64,000 bases of DNA, taken from positions 68,466,984-68,530,983 of the forward strand of contig JAHLJT010003656.1 in the NCBI GenBank assembly GCA_031308135.1. Reading direction: 5' to 3'. The stretch's first letter is position 1; each line of letters starts with the position of its first letter. This document shows, in pieces, positions 22,457 to 33,242 of this stretch. The translations under genes were made by a program, and so were the position numbers. Source of the DNA: Acheta domesticus (taxonomy: Eukaryota; Arthropoda; Insecta; Orthoptera; Gryllidae). The notes beneath the pieces were generated by a model. It ran no database searches. It was not told the DNA's origin and worked only from the letters and a program-made list of their open reading frames with translations.

Positions 22457-23528
22457 TGGAACAATAATTGTTGAATTTAGTAAGTTTTAATTAATCTTAC
22501 CAAGAAATGAAGGCCCAACATTCCAACTATCTGGAGCAAATCCACCAAAAACATGTCCCAACTTGTCTTGTACAATAATTAAACTTGCACCTTGGTTACA
22601 AATATTACCAAGAAGTTTTGAGAAACTCTCTCCATGTATCTTTGTTGAAAATAAAAATCTCCATTCACAACGCATTTCTTTTGGAAGACGGGAATTCAAA
22701 AATAAAATATCACTTGATTCTAATAACGATGGAAATATTGTCCCTGGGGTTATTCCAACACACAACGGCATATTAATTTCACAAAGGATATCCAGTGTAG
22801 AGGTGCCATATATATTTCTAAAGACAGCTTTTTCCATTGCATGCAAACTTGACAATGATGAAACCCAGACTGTTAATTGTTCTGAAGAGATGAGAGGAGA
22901 TAATGGTAAATCATGACACAAAAAATTTGAAAACATTCTAATTCTATCATCAGAGGAATTGCATCCAGCAGACTTCCAGCTTTCATAGTTCTCATCATTG
23001 AGGAGATTTTGAAGAAATGAATGGACTATGCCATACACATACTGCAACAAAAACTAACTGAAGTTATTTATCTATTAAATACTGGAATTTTAAGCTTCAT
23101 CACACAAGTTATGAACACACTTACCTCCATTATATCCTTGGTTTGTATCCCTCCTTCAGTCTCCCAGAACGATGTTAATATTTCAATTTTTTCATCCACC
23201 GTTCCATGCACTACATTAATATATGGTTTAATAAAATTTTCAAAATCTACAATTTTTTTGGACTTGAAGTAATAGTTAAGAAAAGCGCCAGAAGGCGATC
23301 GTTAATTCCATTCCACAGCTCCTGAAAAACAAATCTGTGGGTAGAGTTAAAGTGACTAAATTGTGAAGTTTCCTCCATCGCGAACTATCTACGAACTTGG
23401 ATATTCATTTCGGTACAATGCGATGAGTCCTTAGATGCCACTTGAAAAATTTTCTGCAACTGCCTATGCTCTTCATCGGACAAGCCTGGGTGTCTACCGG
23501 TTGCCTTCTTGCTACTGTTCGCTCCCAT
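17488..23528 (-). CDS. MEAK7: TLDc-domain protein, MEAK7 (TLDC1) homologue, six coding exons
   Basis: Joined from exons 23528-23397, 23321-23125, 23041-22501, 22382-22264, 21591-21412 and 17598-17488, all with GT/AG borders; about 426 residues, close to the vertebrate protein. The start MGANSSKK is a good N-myristoylation signal, as in vertebrate MEAK7. The TLDc domain spans exons 3-5 (WRFLFSTKIHGESFS, HVFGGFAPDSW, YNDHYQYLN, QTMPNGL, EYFGLWLDAEFGTGHS, VEVWAVG), and exon 6 gives the conserved tail SILDD..HSEGLREPVED. Vertebrate MEAK7 is reported as a lysosomal mTOR-associated protein; the role here is inferred. Exon 2 lacks one base relative to an open frame, which is either a sequencing error or recent inactivation; all other exons are clean. 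Confidence 0.85.
17599..21411 (-). other. MEAK7 intron 5 (3.8 kb)
   Basis: Donor GTAAAT at 21411, acceptor AG at 17600-17599. It is AT-rich. The only notable content is the plus-strand frame at 19741-20253; no clear transposon end was found. Confidence 0.7.
19741..20253 (+). CDS. Unrecognised open frame antisense to MEAK7 intron 5
   Basis: About 170 codons open on the plus strand, unusually long for this AT-rich DNA, without an ATG near the start. It includes FEKLEEEETASEID, IRKISSIYLQSICPPPEPN and several cysteines. I do not recognise a domain. It could be a decayed transposon gene, an exon of a nested gene, or chance. Confidence 0.25.
   Translation, partial: TFFISKESRCFFPNPRDDASTSRLFTKPHTFEKLEEEETASEIDVLQLMVDGGCRVRSEFFKDIRKISSIYLQSICPPPEPNISLLCYSVKCRSYASHLKHSRELYFQSFCYNGFARMNDCAIVELLNFFKDSTVTKGNFTEQFSKEKCRKRTNNVISLKMTLRHQLSCK
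21412..21591 (-). CDS. MEAK7: MEAK7 exon 5
   Basis: Acceptor ttgcag, 180 nt, donor GTAAAT. Encodes the end of the TLDc domain: GMGGQFEYFGLWLDAEFGTG, TTYRGYQMLSGEKNFLIDHV, then EVWAVG. Phase 0 at both borders. Confidence 0.85.
22264..22382 (-). CDS. MEAK7: MEAK7 exon 4
   Basis: 119 nt, acceptor ttttttcag, donor GTAAGT. Encodes ATSFLFKLKPSLNIYHPT, then YNDHYQYLNVQQQTMPNGL, a signature stretch of the TLDc core. Phase 1 in, phase 0 out. Confidence 0.85.
22408..22452. repeat. (AAT)n microsatellite in MEAK7 intron 3
   Basis: About 15 AAT units inside the 118-bp intron 3, very close to the acceptor. Length change here could affect splicing. Confidence 0.9.
22501..23041 (-). CDS. MEAK7: MEAK7 exon 3
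   Basis: 541 nt, acceptor tttgttgcag, donor GTAAGA, fully open. Encodes YVYGIVHSFLQNLLNDENYE through the start of TLDc (WRFLFSTKIHGESFSKLLGN, GASLIIVQDKLGHVFGGFAP). Best single piece of evidence for the gene. Confidence 0.9.
23125..23321 (-). CDS. MEAK7: MEAK7 exon 2, with 1-nt frame break
   Basis: Acceptor tttttcag, donor GTAAGT. The first part reads ELWNGINDRLLALFL, and the second, one frame over, YYFKSKKIVDFENFIKPYIN to TKDIME. At 197 nt it is one base short of keeping phase 0 to exon 3. The break lies near 23275-23285. Confidence 0.75.
23397..23528 (-). CDS. MEAK7: MEAK7 exon 1 (start codon, myristoylation signal)
   Basis: 44 codons from ATG at 23528 to a GTTCGT donor at 23396: MGANSSKKATGRHPGLSDEE and so on. 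Gly2 and Ser5/6 fit N-myristoylation. A possible acceptor (cttttcag) about 33 nt upstream of the ATG hints at a 5' UTR intron. Intron 1 is only 75 bp. Confidence 0.75.
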
Positions 23529-24283
23529 TTTCTCCGAAGAAATTTAGCGACAAGTGTATCTGAAAAGATTGTATCGGTGCAGTATTTTTCTAAAAAGAAA
23601 AATTCTTATAGGATACCAACAAATGTGTATATGCAGTAGGAATATGCAAATCTACACCACGAACATAATCAGTACGACTTACTCAACTGTGGATGCACAC
23701 TCAGACGCCACACGCATCAGCGAGACAGCTCGCACAGCAGCTGTCACAGTGAAACAGCTGATGCCGTGACCGCTCACCATCATCCAGAGAGTTCATTGGC
23801 ATGACGGTCAACCGCGGGCATTCAAGGATCAACGTAGTCTGGTCAAAGGTCTCTATGGTTTTCTGTTCTAGTAGTGGACTTCACTACAAAAGCCGAATAA
23901 AGGTGATTTGATAATGAAGCATGCAAATAAAAATGTCGCAGGGTAAATTTTTAAGTAACCTAAAATACTGCGTTTTTGATTGAAGGATAAAAATCGGCAA
24001 ATAGGCAAAAATCCGCAGCTTAATCATGATTTAAGGCAGGGAAAAAACAAAAAAATTCGTCCGTAACAGAAAAATAGTTCCCGATGGCAAATTAAATTAA
24101 ATAGTTTCCTCACCCGCATCATTTGCAAGAACCATATAATTAAAAATAATATTAACTTAAAAAAATAATTGAACGAATATTTCAGTAATACAACATAAGT
24201 TTATTGAAACTCTTCACTGATAATATAATATCTGAAACATATTCAGAATAAATTCGAGCATATTAAATGACATTTTTACTTTC
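23529..24283. other. MEAK7 5' flank, presumed promoter region
   Basis: The GC content rises at 23690-23860, a likely promoter/first-exon area. No TATA box or clear start site was identified; beyond 23900 it is plain AT-rich DNA. Confidence 0.3.
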
Positions 24284-24718
24284 ACGCACTGTATAGGAAA
24301 TATTGTAACGTAGTGGTGAAAACGCTTTCTTAAAATAAAATTTAAAAAAATAAAATAAAAATAATAAAAAAATTGTTTCCAGGCCCTAGAAACGAAAAAG
24401 TGGAAAACTCTTGTTCCTACATGTAATACATTACTTCATCCACCACGTGTAGTCAAAATCCATGTTTTATGGGTCGTTGATAACATGAAGATAAAAAACA
24501 CTGTTGACGGCAAAACTTGAGTCCTCTGTGTATGGTGAACGCTAGCCGCTAAACCGATCATACGATTTTCTCCAAAATTAATATTTCCCTGTCAAACCGA
24601 ACGAATATCGAGTTTCAAACAGATGTTTTGATTTTGGAGGAATTCTTTATACGAAGCCTCAACATTTCCGAAAATTTCCCCAAAATGGTTCAAATATTTT
24701 AATTCAACTTTGTCCTAT
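24284..24718 (-). repeat. Repeat family A, diverged partial copy (minus)
   Basis: Reverse complement matches the right part of family A: gaaacgaaaaagtgg, a ccacgtg..tag block, the gtgaac..gctaaacc block and the tttcacgcac end at its outer side. It lies head to head with the full copy at 24731. Confidence 0.55.
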
Positions 24719-24730
24719 AATAGCGTAATG

Positions 24731-26325
24731 GAACTAGTGGTGCTACAGAATGGCACAGACTTTCCCGTATTAGTTTTCTATTTCCTTGGGTCTTCGCTAG
24801 CTATTCGGAATTGCCACAAACTCTTTCTTGCCAGCTGTCATCTATCACCGCCAAAAGTACATTTTTTTTGTCATTTTCTTAATTTTTCGGTTTCCTATTG
24901 GTAGAACGGAAACATTAATTTTAGAATATTAAAGAACACAAAAACCTAGTCATAAATGGCAATTTTCTTTTAAAAAGCATGTGCCGTTTAAGAGAAAATG
25001 GCGTTTTAGCGCTACTAAAAGTGCGAAATTTGAAGCTCATTTTCACAGAAAATGTTTGAGTTTTCAAAATACTTTATTTGAAGTTATTTGAAGCACTTGC
25101 ACTCACATATATAATAATGTTTACAAATTGCTGGTAATGTGCGTATTAAAGATGTGAGAGATCTTTCAAAAAAATTACAATTGTGTAATTTTTGAAAAAA
25201 ACAAAAAAAACTCATAATAAATTTTACGCTATACTAAAGAGTGTAATTAGCACTATCCGTTACAAAAGTTTGAAGAAAAAAATGCCACAATATATAATAA
25301 AATGGCGTTTGAGCGTTTCTGAAAATGCGAAATTTTGAGCTACTTTTCACAGAAAACGGTAGTGTTTTCGAGAAACATTACTTGACATTATTTAAAGCAT
25401 ATATACTCGTAAATATAATAAAGTGAAAAAATCGCCGATAATGTAAATATTAACGACGTGAGAGACTAGTAAAATAATTTACATTTTTGTAATTTTTGAA
25501 AAAACCAACCGATAGACCAATATGCCTTTAGGTCATCTGATAGAGTAAATTTACCACTATCCCTACCAAAAGTTTAAAGAAAAAATTTGGAGCCGTTTTT
25601 GAGAAAATATTGTTTTGTAATTTTTTCATGTTGCACATATTGCACGCAATATTGCACGAAAACAACTAAAATTTTGAGAAACATTTACATGACCTTTATG
25701 AAAGAACTCAATATGCAGAACAAATTTTATTTGAAGAAAAAAACTCCATCTTCAATTTTGTAGCTGGAGAAAAACGCCGAAAAAAAATTCAAACTTTCAA
25801 AATTTTTGAAAATTCAGAGTTATCTGTGAAAATTGGACCTATGCCATGTTAATAAGTGTATTTTACTCTATTCATACAAGAAATTTAAAGAAAAAATTTG
25901 GAGCCGTTTTTGAGAAAATTTTGAAAATCCCCGGGGGGCTTCATATAAAGTACCCCCAAATTTTGAAGAATCTTTTTCAAAATCTCAAAGCTTCGTCTAG
26001 AATCAGATCGACCGGGGAATATCCATTTTGGAAGAAATCGTACGTATGGTTTAGGCGCTAGCAGTGTTCACAGACGGACAGACGGGCGTTTTCCTTTCAA
26101 TTGAGTTTTCGGTATCAAGGACCTAGAAAACAGGGTTTCTGGCTACACCACGTGTTAGGGGATTTTTTTCTTAATTTAGCAACTGGTTTTATCCACTTAT
26201 TCGTTTTCACGGCCCGGCAATGAATTTTTTTTCCGCCGAAAATTGGCCATTTTTTCGCGTAGCATTACATAACTTTCCCTATACTACGTATATCACTCCG
26301 TGTATACGTACGTATACGGAAAGTA
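24731..26325 (+). repeat. Repeat family A, complete copy 2 (1.59 kb)
   Basis: Co-linear with 9434-10974 from gaactagtggtgctacagaa to cgtacgtatacggaaagt, including the repeated aaaatggcgttt and tgaaaatgcg blocks and the cgg-acagacgg array near the right end. No coding capacity. Confidence 0.75.
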
Positions 26326-26331
26326 AAAATG

Positions 26332-26456
26332 TACTTTTGGCGGTGTTGAGAGCGAACAAGAAAGAGTTTGTGACAATTCCGAATAGCTAGCGAAGACCCA
26401 AGTAAATAGAAAACTAGTACGGGAAAGTCTGTGCCGTTCTGTTGCACCACTAGTTT
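26332..26456 (-). repeat. Repeat family A, left-end fragment (minus)
   Basis: The reverse complement equals the first ~125 bp of family A (actagtggtgcaacagaacg .. ccaaaagtacattttta). It sits between two direct copies of the family A right end, as if one copy had inserted into another. Confidence 0.65.
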
Positions 26457-26528
26457 CGCGCAGCATTACATAACTTTCCCTATACTGCGTATATCAGTCC
26501 GTGTATACGTACGTATACGGGAAAGTAA
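26457..26528 (+). repeat. Repeat family A, duplicated right end
   Basis: Repeats 26255-26325 almost exactly (cgcagcattacataacttt..cgtatacgggaaagt). Its outer edge joins a copia fragment without any gap. Confidence 0.65.
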
Positions 26529-27535
26529 AAATGGAAAAGGCAGAGGGCTAATGGTAGTTCTGTATGTGGACAATGGATTTGTGGCAGCAGCATTAGTGGA
26601 TGAGGATGACTTGAAGATGTTTCTTTGAAGAATTGAAAGCACAGTTCAAGGTCACAACAGAAGCTGCAACGTATTTTCTGGGCTTACAAATTGAACAAGA
26701 CAAGGCTGCTGGTATCAAAATTCATCAGAAGGCATATGCCAGAGACATCTTAAAGTGTTTCAATTTTGCTGAATGTAAAGCTGTATCGACTCCAGTGTTG
26801 AAAGTTGCAGATGTTTTACAACCAGGAAAAGATTCTGAAAAACCAAAGTTTCCATATAGAGAAGTTGTCGGAGCATTAATGTACCTAATGCTTGGCACTA
26901 GACCTGATTTAGCTTTTGCTGTGTCTTGTCAAGATCACATGAAAATCCCAAACTGACGATATAAGACGGAAAAGGGTATTTCGTTTTCTGGCAGGAACAA
27001 CTAGGTATGGAATTTTATACAAATCAGAGAAAGGTGCAACCTTGGACTGCTACAGTGATGCAAATTTTGGAGGCTGTTCGAAGACTGGTCGATCAACATC
27101 CGGGGTTGTTATCAATTATGGAGGAGAAGCTATTTCATGATTAAGTCGGAGACAGGCTATGGTGGCAACGTTTACAACTGGAGCTGAACTGGTTGTTGCA
27201 AATGAAGCTGTAAAAGAAATCATATGGTTATCTCGGGTATTCAGTGAAGTTACCAAGTTGTCTCAAGTTCCAGTTCTACAGATTGACAACTCTGCAGCAG
27301 TAAGGTTGGCGCAGAACCTGGAGTTTCATCATCGAACCAAACACATAGCAATCAAGCATTTTTTATCCGTGAAAAGCTTGGTGAAGGATAACTTGGAGTG
27401 CGACAAATTCCAACCGAATACCAGGTGGCGGACATTATGACAAAGCCGTTACCTAAAACACGTTTGAAGATTTTGTGTAATAAGATGGGACTCTTGTAAC
27501 ACCGTGTCTGTAAATTTTCATTTAACAAGGAAAAG
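26529..27535 (+). pseudogene. Copia element copy 2: RT end and RNase H
   Basis: Starts inside the RT at LMVVLYVDNG, where the catalytic YVDD is YVDN (26563-26574). It continues with QFKVTTEAATYFLGLQIEQD and AYARDILKCF, a TRPDLAFAVS block, then RNase H: DANFGGCSKTGRSTSG, a decayed RRQAMVATFTTGAELV, NSAAVRLAQN, HHRTKHIAIKH and the DIMTKPLPK tail. Frameshifts occur near 26628, 26955 and 27435. Upstream parts (gag, protease, integrase) are gone. A purine-rich tract (aacaaggaaaag) precedes the LTR. Confidence 0.85.
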
Positions 27536-27738
27536 TGTTAAAGTAATCAGTATATGTGTTTAAACAAAATTTAATACAATAAGGTTGGTAGAATCTAAAA
27601 GTAAAAAGTTGTAATTTCCTTTGAAAACGGTTAGTAGTATGAAGCGTCTCGTCTGCAACCTGTATGTATGATTATTTTGCTCCAAATAAAAGTGTTCAAA
27701 TCAGTCTACAAATTCTTTTCAAGTTGTAAAATCTATCA
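27536..27738 (+). repeat. Copia copy 2, 3' LTR
   Basis: TGTTAAAGTAATCAG .. AAAATCTATCA, 203 bp. It aligns with 44955-45167 and 48821-49030 and shares the block agtatgaagcgtctcgtctg. Confidence 0.85.
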
Positions 27739-27742
27739 GAAA

Positions 27743-28140
27743 TACACGTTTTGGGGTCCCCTGACACCGAAAAAGTGTTGTTTTTTCAAAACGTCCGTCC
27801 GTCAGTGAACGACACTAGCGCTTAAACCATACGTGCGATTTCTTCCAAAATGAATATTTCCCGGTCAATCTGCATCCACTCTATACGCCGCGATTTTGAA
27901 AAACTTTCTTCAAACTTTACATGAAGCCCCCGGTCATTTTCAAAATTTTCTCAAAAATGGCTCCAAATTTTTTCTTTAAATTTGTTTTAAGAATAGAGTA
28001 AAATACACTTATTAAGGTGGCATAGGTCCCATTTCCACAGTTAACTCTGAATTTTCGAAAATTGCAAAAGTTTGAATTTTTTTCGGCGTCATCCCAGAAC
28101 TACAAAATTGAAGATATAGATTTTTCCTTCCAATAAAATT
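27743..28140 (-). repeat. Repeat family A, partial copy (minus)
   Basis: The reverse complement matches the right-central part of family A, including gtccgtccgt, gcttaaaccatacg and atttttctttaaattt. It begins immediately after the copia LTR. Confidence 0.6.
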
Positions 28141-28713
28141 TACCACTAGTTTAAGTGTATCAACCTATGTTGGAAGGAAAAATAGAAATATATTAATATT
28201 CTTCATGTGTATTTATTTAAAACTAAAAGCAAATTTTTGTGAAGTTTAGAACATTTAATTGCTTATATGTCTTATTACATTAAAATCCTATAAGAATTGA
28301 AAAAAAATTCTACAAACTTGTGGGCCCCCAAAAGTTCCGGGCCCTATGCTGCAGCCTAGTGGATACAATGCCTCTGCGTGCAATTAAAGATAAGATCTGT
28401 CCCCTCAGGATTTTCCTGCTCTTCCGCAATATTTGCAACCTTGCAGAGATCTGCACTTTTAATATATTGTCAGTGTAGTATTTTAGTTTGAATAAATGGT
28501 AAAATTTTATGACTTGAATGTTAATAATATTACTCTACAGTTGATGTCATCCAACAGAATTAACCTTTAAAGGTATAGTTTTACACGGGAATTGGGAATA
28601 ACGTAAAACCTTGAATTACGTATCTACTTTCTTCATGGTATGTTTCGTATTTTGTTATTTCAATATAAAATATTCAATTTTAATTCAAAATTAGTTGTAA
28701 TCTTAAGGTAAAT
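28141..28713. other. AT-rich DNA, possible hAT end relic
   Basis: The words gtgggcccccaaaagttccg and gggccctatgctgcagcc at 28320-28356 look like the subterminal part of a hAT-type element, but no partner end was found. No gene. Confidence 0.3.
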
Positions 28714-28721
28714 GTAACTAT

Positions 28722-29970
28722 CAGTGGCGTAGCGTGACTCGCACGTTTGGGGATGCTCAACAATAACACACAAAATGTCACTATCAACTACTTCGTCTCA
28801 CAGGCAAACGCAATTCATGGCAGATACACTGGAACTACTTCCACGATCTCGATTGCTTACGACTGTATAGGCGCTTCCCACAAAATCCTCACAGCAGTCA
28901 GGACTGCCGATATCTTGAAAGCAAATTAGACAATGGGTCAGCTTTAATTCTTATACGCGAATGGCAATGAGACCACTCGTTAATTTATACATTGCAGACT
29001 AAAATAATATGTAATCTATTTGAAGGATAATTCAATTTCTTGGATATTAATTAAGAAATAGTAGACGGGCACTATTTCTACAGTTTGTGCCCATGACCAA
29101 GCGGGGACTCCCGAGTGAGAGAGAGAGAGAGAATTTACTGACCGCCTGAAGTGTGCTGCGCTCTCGTGCACAAACGAGCAGCTTCTTTCCGCAGTAGATG
29201 CTAGCGTAAAGCAGTCGAGTTTCTCTGGGCCAGGGGCGACGAGGGGAGAGGGGAACCTCGTGATCTGCGCATGCGTCATTGCTCGTCGCAATCTGGCGGC
29301 AGATGCTAGAAGCATTTTAGCTTTCAAGCAATCACAGGCCAGCTTCAACAACCCGCCGAATTCAATCATAGGAAATCAAATTAAAATTAATACAAAAGGT
29401 GTTTCGCCCAACGGACCACTTGTAAGATAATAAGGCTGATTTAAGGACAGGGTTCGGCTCACTAAAACAACGGCGCACGGTTCACTTGCGCATGGTTCAC
29501 TCGCGCGGACCACGAGAACGGATCACTCAGGGAGCGGGAAGATGCCTTTGTGCTTGCATTGTGCGGTGTGGTGCGAATGTGTAATGGAGAATTACAATGG
29601 TTAAATGCATAAAATGCGTTGCATGCATAATGTTAAATGCATAAAATGCGTTGGTAATTATGCGTTGGACAGACTCAAGGATGTTTTATGATAACGCGAG
29701 GGCCGAAGGCCCGAGCCTCGTCCTCAACTTGGACACGGGTAGCGAAGCGTCACGATTCCACACGAAAGTGCGTTGGCTACGTGGCCGTGTGGCCGGGCAC
29801 ACTGTGGCGGCGCCGCGAGTGACTCGTTCGGAACCGAATCGTGCGCGTCAATAGGAGCCGAACCCTGTTCTTAAAATCTACCGATAATAAATACAGTATT
29901 TAGAGTTCTTCATTAATATTATATACGGGGATGCTCAGCATCTCAGCGTCCCCCTGACGTTACGCCACTG
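28722..29970. mobile_element. Non-autonomous hAT element with 8-bp target duplication
   Basis: The left end CAGTGGCGTAGCGTGACTCG and right end (reverse complement CAGTGGCGTAACGTCAGG) are inverted, and GTAACTAT is duplicated at 28714-28721 and 29971-29978. Length 1249 bp, of which 426 bp is a nested MITE. A minus-strand frame at 29369-29016 (117 codons) shows no transposase block. Classified hAT by its CAGTGGCG ends and exact 8-bp duplication. Confidence 0.9.
29445..29870. mobile_element. TTAA-flanked MITE, copy 2, nested in the hAT
   Basis: Same family as 14377-14786, opposite orientation, flanked by TTAA on both sides (29441-29444, 29871-29874), which establishes the target. Inverted GGACAGGGTTCGGCTC ends. 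Confidence 0.85.
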
Positions 29971-30006
29971 GTAACTATAAGTATATATACAAAAAATAGG
30001 AAATTG

Positions 30007-30098
<92 letters not shown>

Positions 30099-30108
30099 CA
30101 TACATACA
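30007..30108. repeat. (TC)n(TA)n(TACA)n microsatellite
   Basis: A pure compound tract: TC to about 30030, TA to about 30093, then TACA units. Its last eight bases (TACATACA, 30101-30108) are the target duplication of the next hAT. Confidence 0.95.
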
Positions 30109-31581
30109 CAGGGGCGGCTCGTCCTAAGGGGCCACAGGGGCCGGGCCCCACCAATATTTAATAAAACACAAAACTGTTCATATATCTTTACAGTAATATC
30201 TTTGTCATAATTGTAGTTCTTCATTGGAATTCTTTATTTGTGAAGATCGACAATTCGTCCCTAGAACTCATTCCAAGTCCCAATAACCAAGAATTGAGGG
30301 TCATAGTTCCTTGCCGCACTCACAGATAGCGTCAGTAGTGGTCAAGGGGTCCGCCTTGCTTGGGCCCCGGAACGGTAACCCCACACTGTTTCCAAGGTCA
30401 GCGCCCTTTCGTACTGGGCGCGACCACTGCTTGCTAATTTTGGCTGTCCTAGGGGCCCGCACCAGCGGGCCCTTCGCAGAGAAACGGCAGTCTGAGCGCG
30501 CCGTTTTCAAAGTGCACGTGAAGTTCTGTGCGCTGTAAGATGAACTCAGTGGATTCATTACACTGTTTTCCGTTTTCTTCACTCAGATGTGAAGAAAAAA
30601 ATTATATTAAACGGTTAGGAGCACATCAACTGATTGACTTATTTGCACAAGTTGATGGTAAGAAGAAACAAACATTCTGTATTTCGAGGTTTCAGAAAAA
30701 AATCGTGGTTGACTGTCAGTGAAAACAAAGCTAATGTTTCTTATTTGGTGAGGGATTGTGGACGACAGTAGGCTGTAAGGATGAAACATTTGAACGAAAG
30801 GATAAAGAAACACGAAGACAGTGCATTGCATTTAGAAAATGCTTGCAAATTTAAAACATTAGGAACTGTGAACATTGTTGTACAGATTGATTCGGCGATG
30901 AAAATTTCAATCAAGAAACATAATGAACAAGTCGCAAAAAATAGACATTTAGGTAGAATAACTAAGTGTTTAGTTAAGTACCACGGCACTCGTCATTCAT
31001 GAACTAGTAGTATTGAGATGATGAATCTGAAGATTCAAAAGACCGAGGCAATTTTTTAGACTTATAGTTACTCGGCAATCTAGATAGTGTGTTAGATGAT
31101 CATTTAAACAATTCTTCTATTTATAAATATAACTCACACATGACAAAGAAAGAGCTGCTAAATTGTATGTATGAAGTGTATATGGAGGAAATGTAGAAAG
31201 ACATGTAGCTGATTTTATTTCTCTGCAAGCCGATTAAACAATTGGCATAATAAGTCGAAAACTTGTCTTAATTTTACGATACGTTCCCTTTTCGAACTTT
31301 CATCATTCCGAAAGATAAGCTATGGCATTAGCGTAATTTTTGTAAAAAATCTTTTGTTTCCATTGACATACCAATATTTGATTAAGTGACTTTATACAAA
31401 TTCCTACTTCTGTTTTTGGTAGAAAACTTACAGATTTAAATGTATAATTAACCGATAAAGAATATTAATTAAACAATTGATTAAATGATGATTCTTTAAT
31501 TAAATAAGTTATTGATTCTGAGATTATATTCGTGCTTTTACACCTGGCCCCACCAGGAAAAAATGTCACGAGCCGCCACTG
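30109..31581. mobile_element. hAT element with ZMYM1-like transposase relic
   Basis: Ends CAGGGGCGGCTCGTCC and (reverse complement) CAGTGGCGGCTCGTGACA; TACATACA is duplicated at 30101-30108 and 31582-31589. Length 1473 bp. The interior is a deleted transposase gene on the plus strand. Confidence 0.9.
30538..31000 (+). pseudogene. hAT transposase N-terminal relic (TTF/ZMYM1-like)
   Basis: Fragments in several frames: a piece with RLGAHQLIDLFAQVDGKKKQ, then HLNERIKKHEDSALHLENAC and KKHNEQVAKNRHLGRITKCL. The 'HE..H..A...K....I..Q....+..I..HN..V.+NR..L.+LI.C' pattern is typical of the region after the TTF zinc finger in ZMYM1-like hAT transposases. The catalytic core is missing, so it cannot be active. 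Confidence 0.6.
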
Positions 31582-31589
31582 TACATACA

Positions 31590-32734
31590 TACATACATAT
31601 TAGCATAGCAACGAATCCAGTAGGAAGCAGCGCGACCTAGTAACGTGTGCGCGAAGCTACGACGTGGACTTACAAACTATTGAGAACGGGAAGTGGTGGA
31701 CTAAGGCGCTATAAAGAGAGTTACTGTTTATAGAGCCCTATGGTGGACAAGAGGGGCGTGAGGCACTACCACCCCTCCAAGAAAGAGGAGACGGGAGAGC
31801 AAGTCGTTTTCCTTCTTGGTTGAGACGTTGGAAAGAGCGGACGTGTGGCGTAATAGTGGTAGGAGTATGAGCAGGAGCCATCTTGGCGAGTTCGTAGGGG
31901 GGTACCGTTCGTTAATTAAAGCCTAGCGCGCACTGATTCGGTACGGCATGGACGGACAGGACGGACGGATTTTTTTTTAAAAGTTCATTACATCGTCGTT
32001 TCCCGTAAGGGTGCGCGCACTAGACCGGCACGGACGGGACAATCTACAGAGAGTATAAGTCCGCACCTTCCGCCGTTTGCAAAAAGTCCGTAGGAAAGAT
32101 CTGGACAGTCCGACGTGCCGAAGACGTCACCGGCACTACCGGGGCCAGAGAGTATGGTCGAGACGCCCTTACCGCCGTTGGAGTTGTGAGGTTGTATGAA
32201 GCGTGTGGGGCGAACATGAGTGCGTCCAAATTAATTATGTTGATCCAGAATAATCCAGAGTTGAAAGACGTGATCTTTTTATTGAATGTATTACCTTGTT
32301 AAGAAATGTAATTTAGTTGAGTAGCTAAACTATCTGAATCAAGGAGTACCATTTGGAAAATTTAAAATACAAGATATTATGAGAAGCCGTGCAGTCTCAA
32401 CAAAACTTGGTTTAGTTATACACGGTAAATAAATTATGATATATTTTGAAATGATACATTAGTTTATTAATAAATATAAATTATTTGTATATACCTGTTT
32501 TGCGTATATTGTCTTAACTAAGCCGATTATTTTCTTGAGTTTAAAAATAAAGCAATGCAATTGTAATTATGTTCCTTAGTTTAATTTAATTGTATACAAT
32601 TACAATATTTACCAGAATACTTATTTATATAGTATACTTTTTAAAATACACAATTTTTCTTCACATATATCACGATACGTGCTAAAGTACTGAAATAATT
32701 TTTCATCTTCCACCAGGTCGGGATACAATATGTG
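31590..32734. other. GC-rich then AT-rich spacer with short CG repeats
   Basis: A CpG-rich stretch (31600-32230) contains two related blocks: cgcgcactgattcggtacgg (31926) and gtgcgcgcactagaccggca (32011). A relative of these in inverted orientation lies at 44455-44535. A TATA-like ctataaagag is at 31709. It may be promoter-like DNA or the end of an unknown element. From 32230 on it is AT-rich and empty. Confidence 0.3.
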
Positions 32735-32924
32735 AAATTCCCCTTTTGCCGTTCTCGTGTTTAGAAGAGAATCTGGGCTTTCTTCGGCTCCTTGCCTCAT
32801 TTTCTTTTTCCTTTATTAAAAATCAACGTATGCGATTGCTTCTTTACTTCAATTACGAAGCCGTCGCACACAATACCAGTCACGGTGCGAGATGCCAGAG
32901 TGACAAACTGTCCGAAGAGTCCGT

Positions 32925-33020
32925 TCCGTCCCGGCCGCATATAAGCAAACTGCACATGTATTCGGCACCGGGCTTCCCTGATTGGCTAGCGGGTGCGGAG
33001 CGCGGAACCGGGCGAAATTA
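32925..33020 (+). repeat. ~90-bp GC-rich repeat, inverted copy at 44365-44455
   Basis: Runs from cgcatataagcaaactgcac through ggcttccctgattggctagc to gcggaaccggg. The reverse complement lies 11.4 kb away. It contains a TATA-like atataag and a CCAAT-like box on the minus strand, so it may be a shared promoter or transposon end. Confidence 0.55.
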
Positions 33021-33242
33021 TCTCTTTCTACAGAGAGCAGAGCCACAGCGAGCGAGTGCACGTGTACTCGGCTACTGTGATCGTAGGCAAAGCGATCGAC
33101 TCTGCGTTTTTGGGCGTATTTCTCTGACAGATGTTACATTTGTCTTTACCATTATTGGAGCTATCTTAACAATCGAACGTGTTTTGTCGATAAGTACCTA
33201 AACTTATATTTTGGTTTTATATAAATGCGAACTAGGAACCTA

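Noticed and set aside
30004..30224. Frames of Ser-Leu and Tyr-Ile repeats
   Set aside because: Translations of the (TC)n(TA)n microsatellite.
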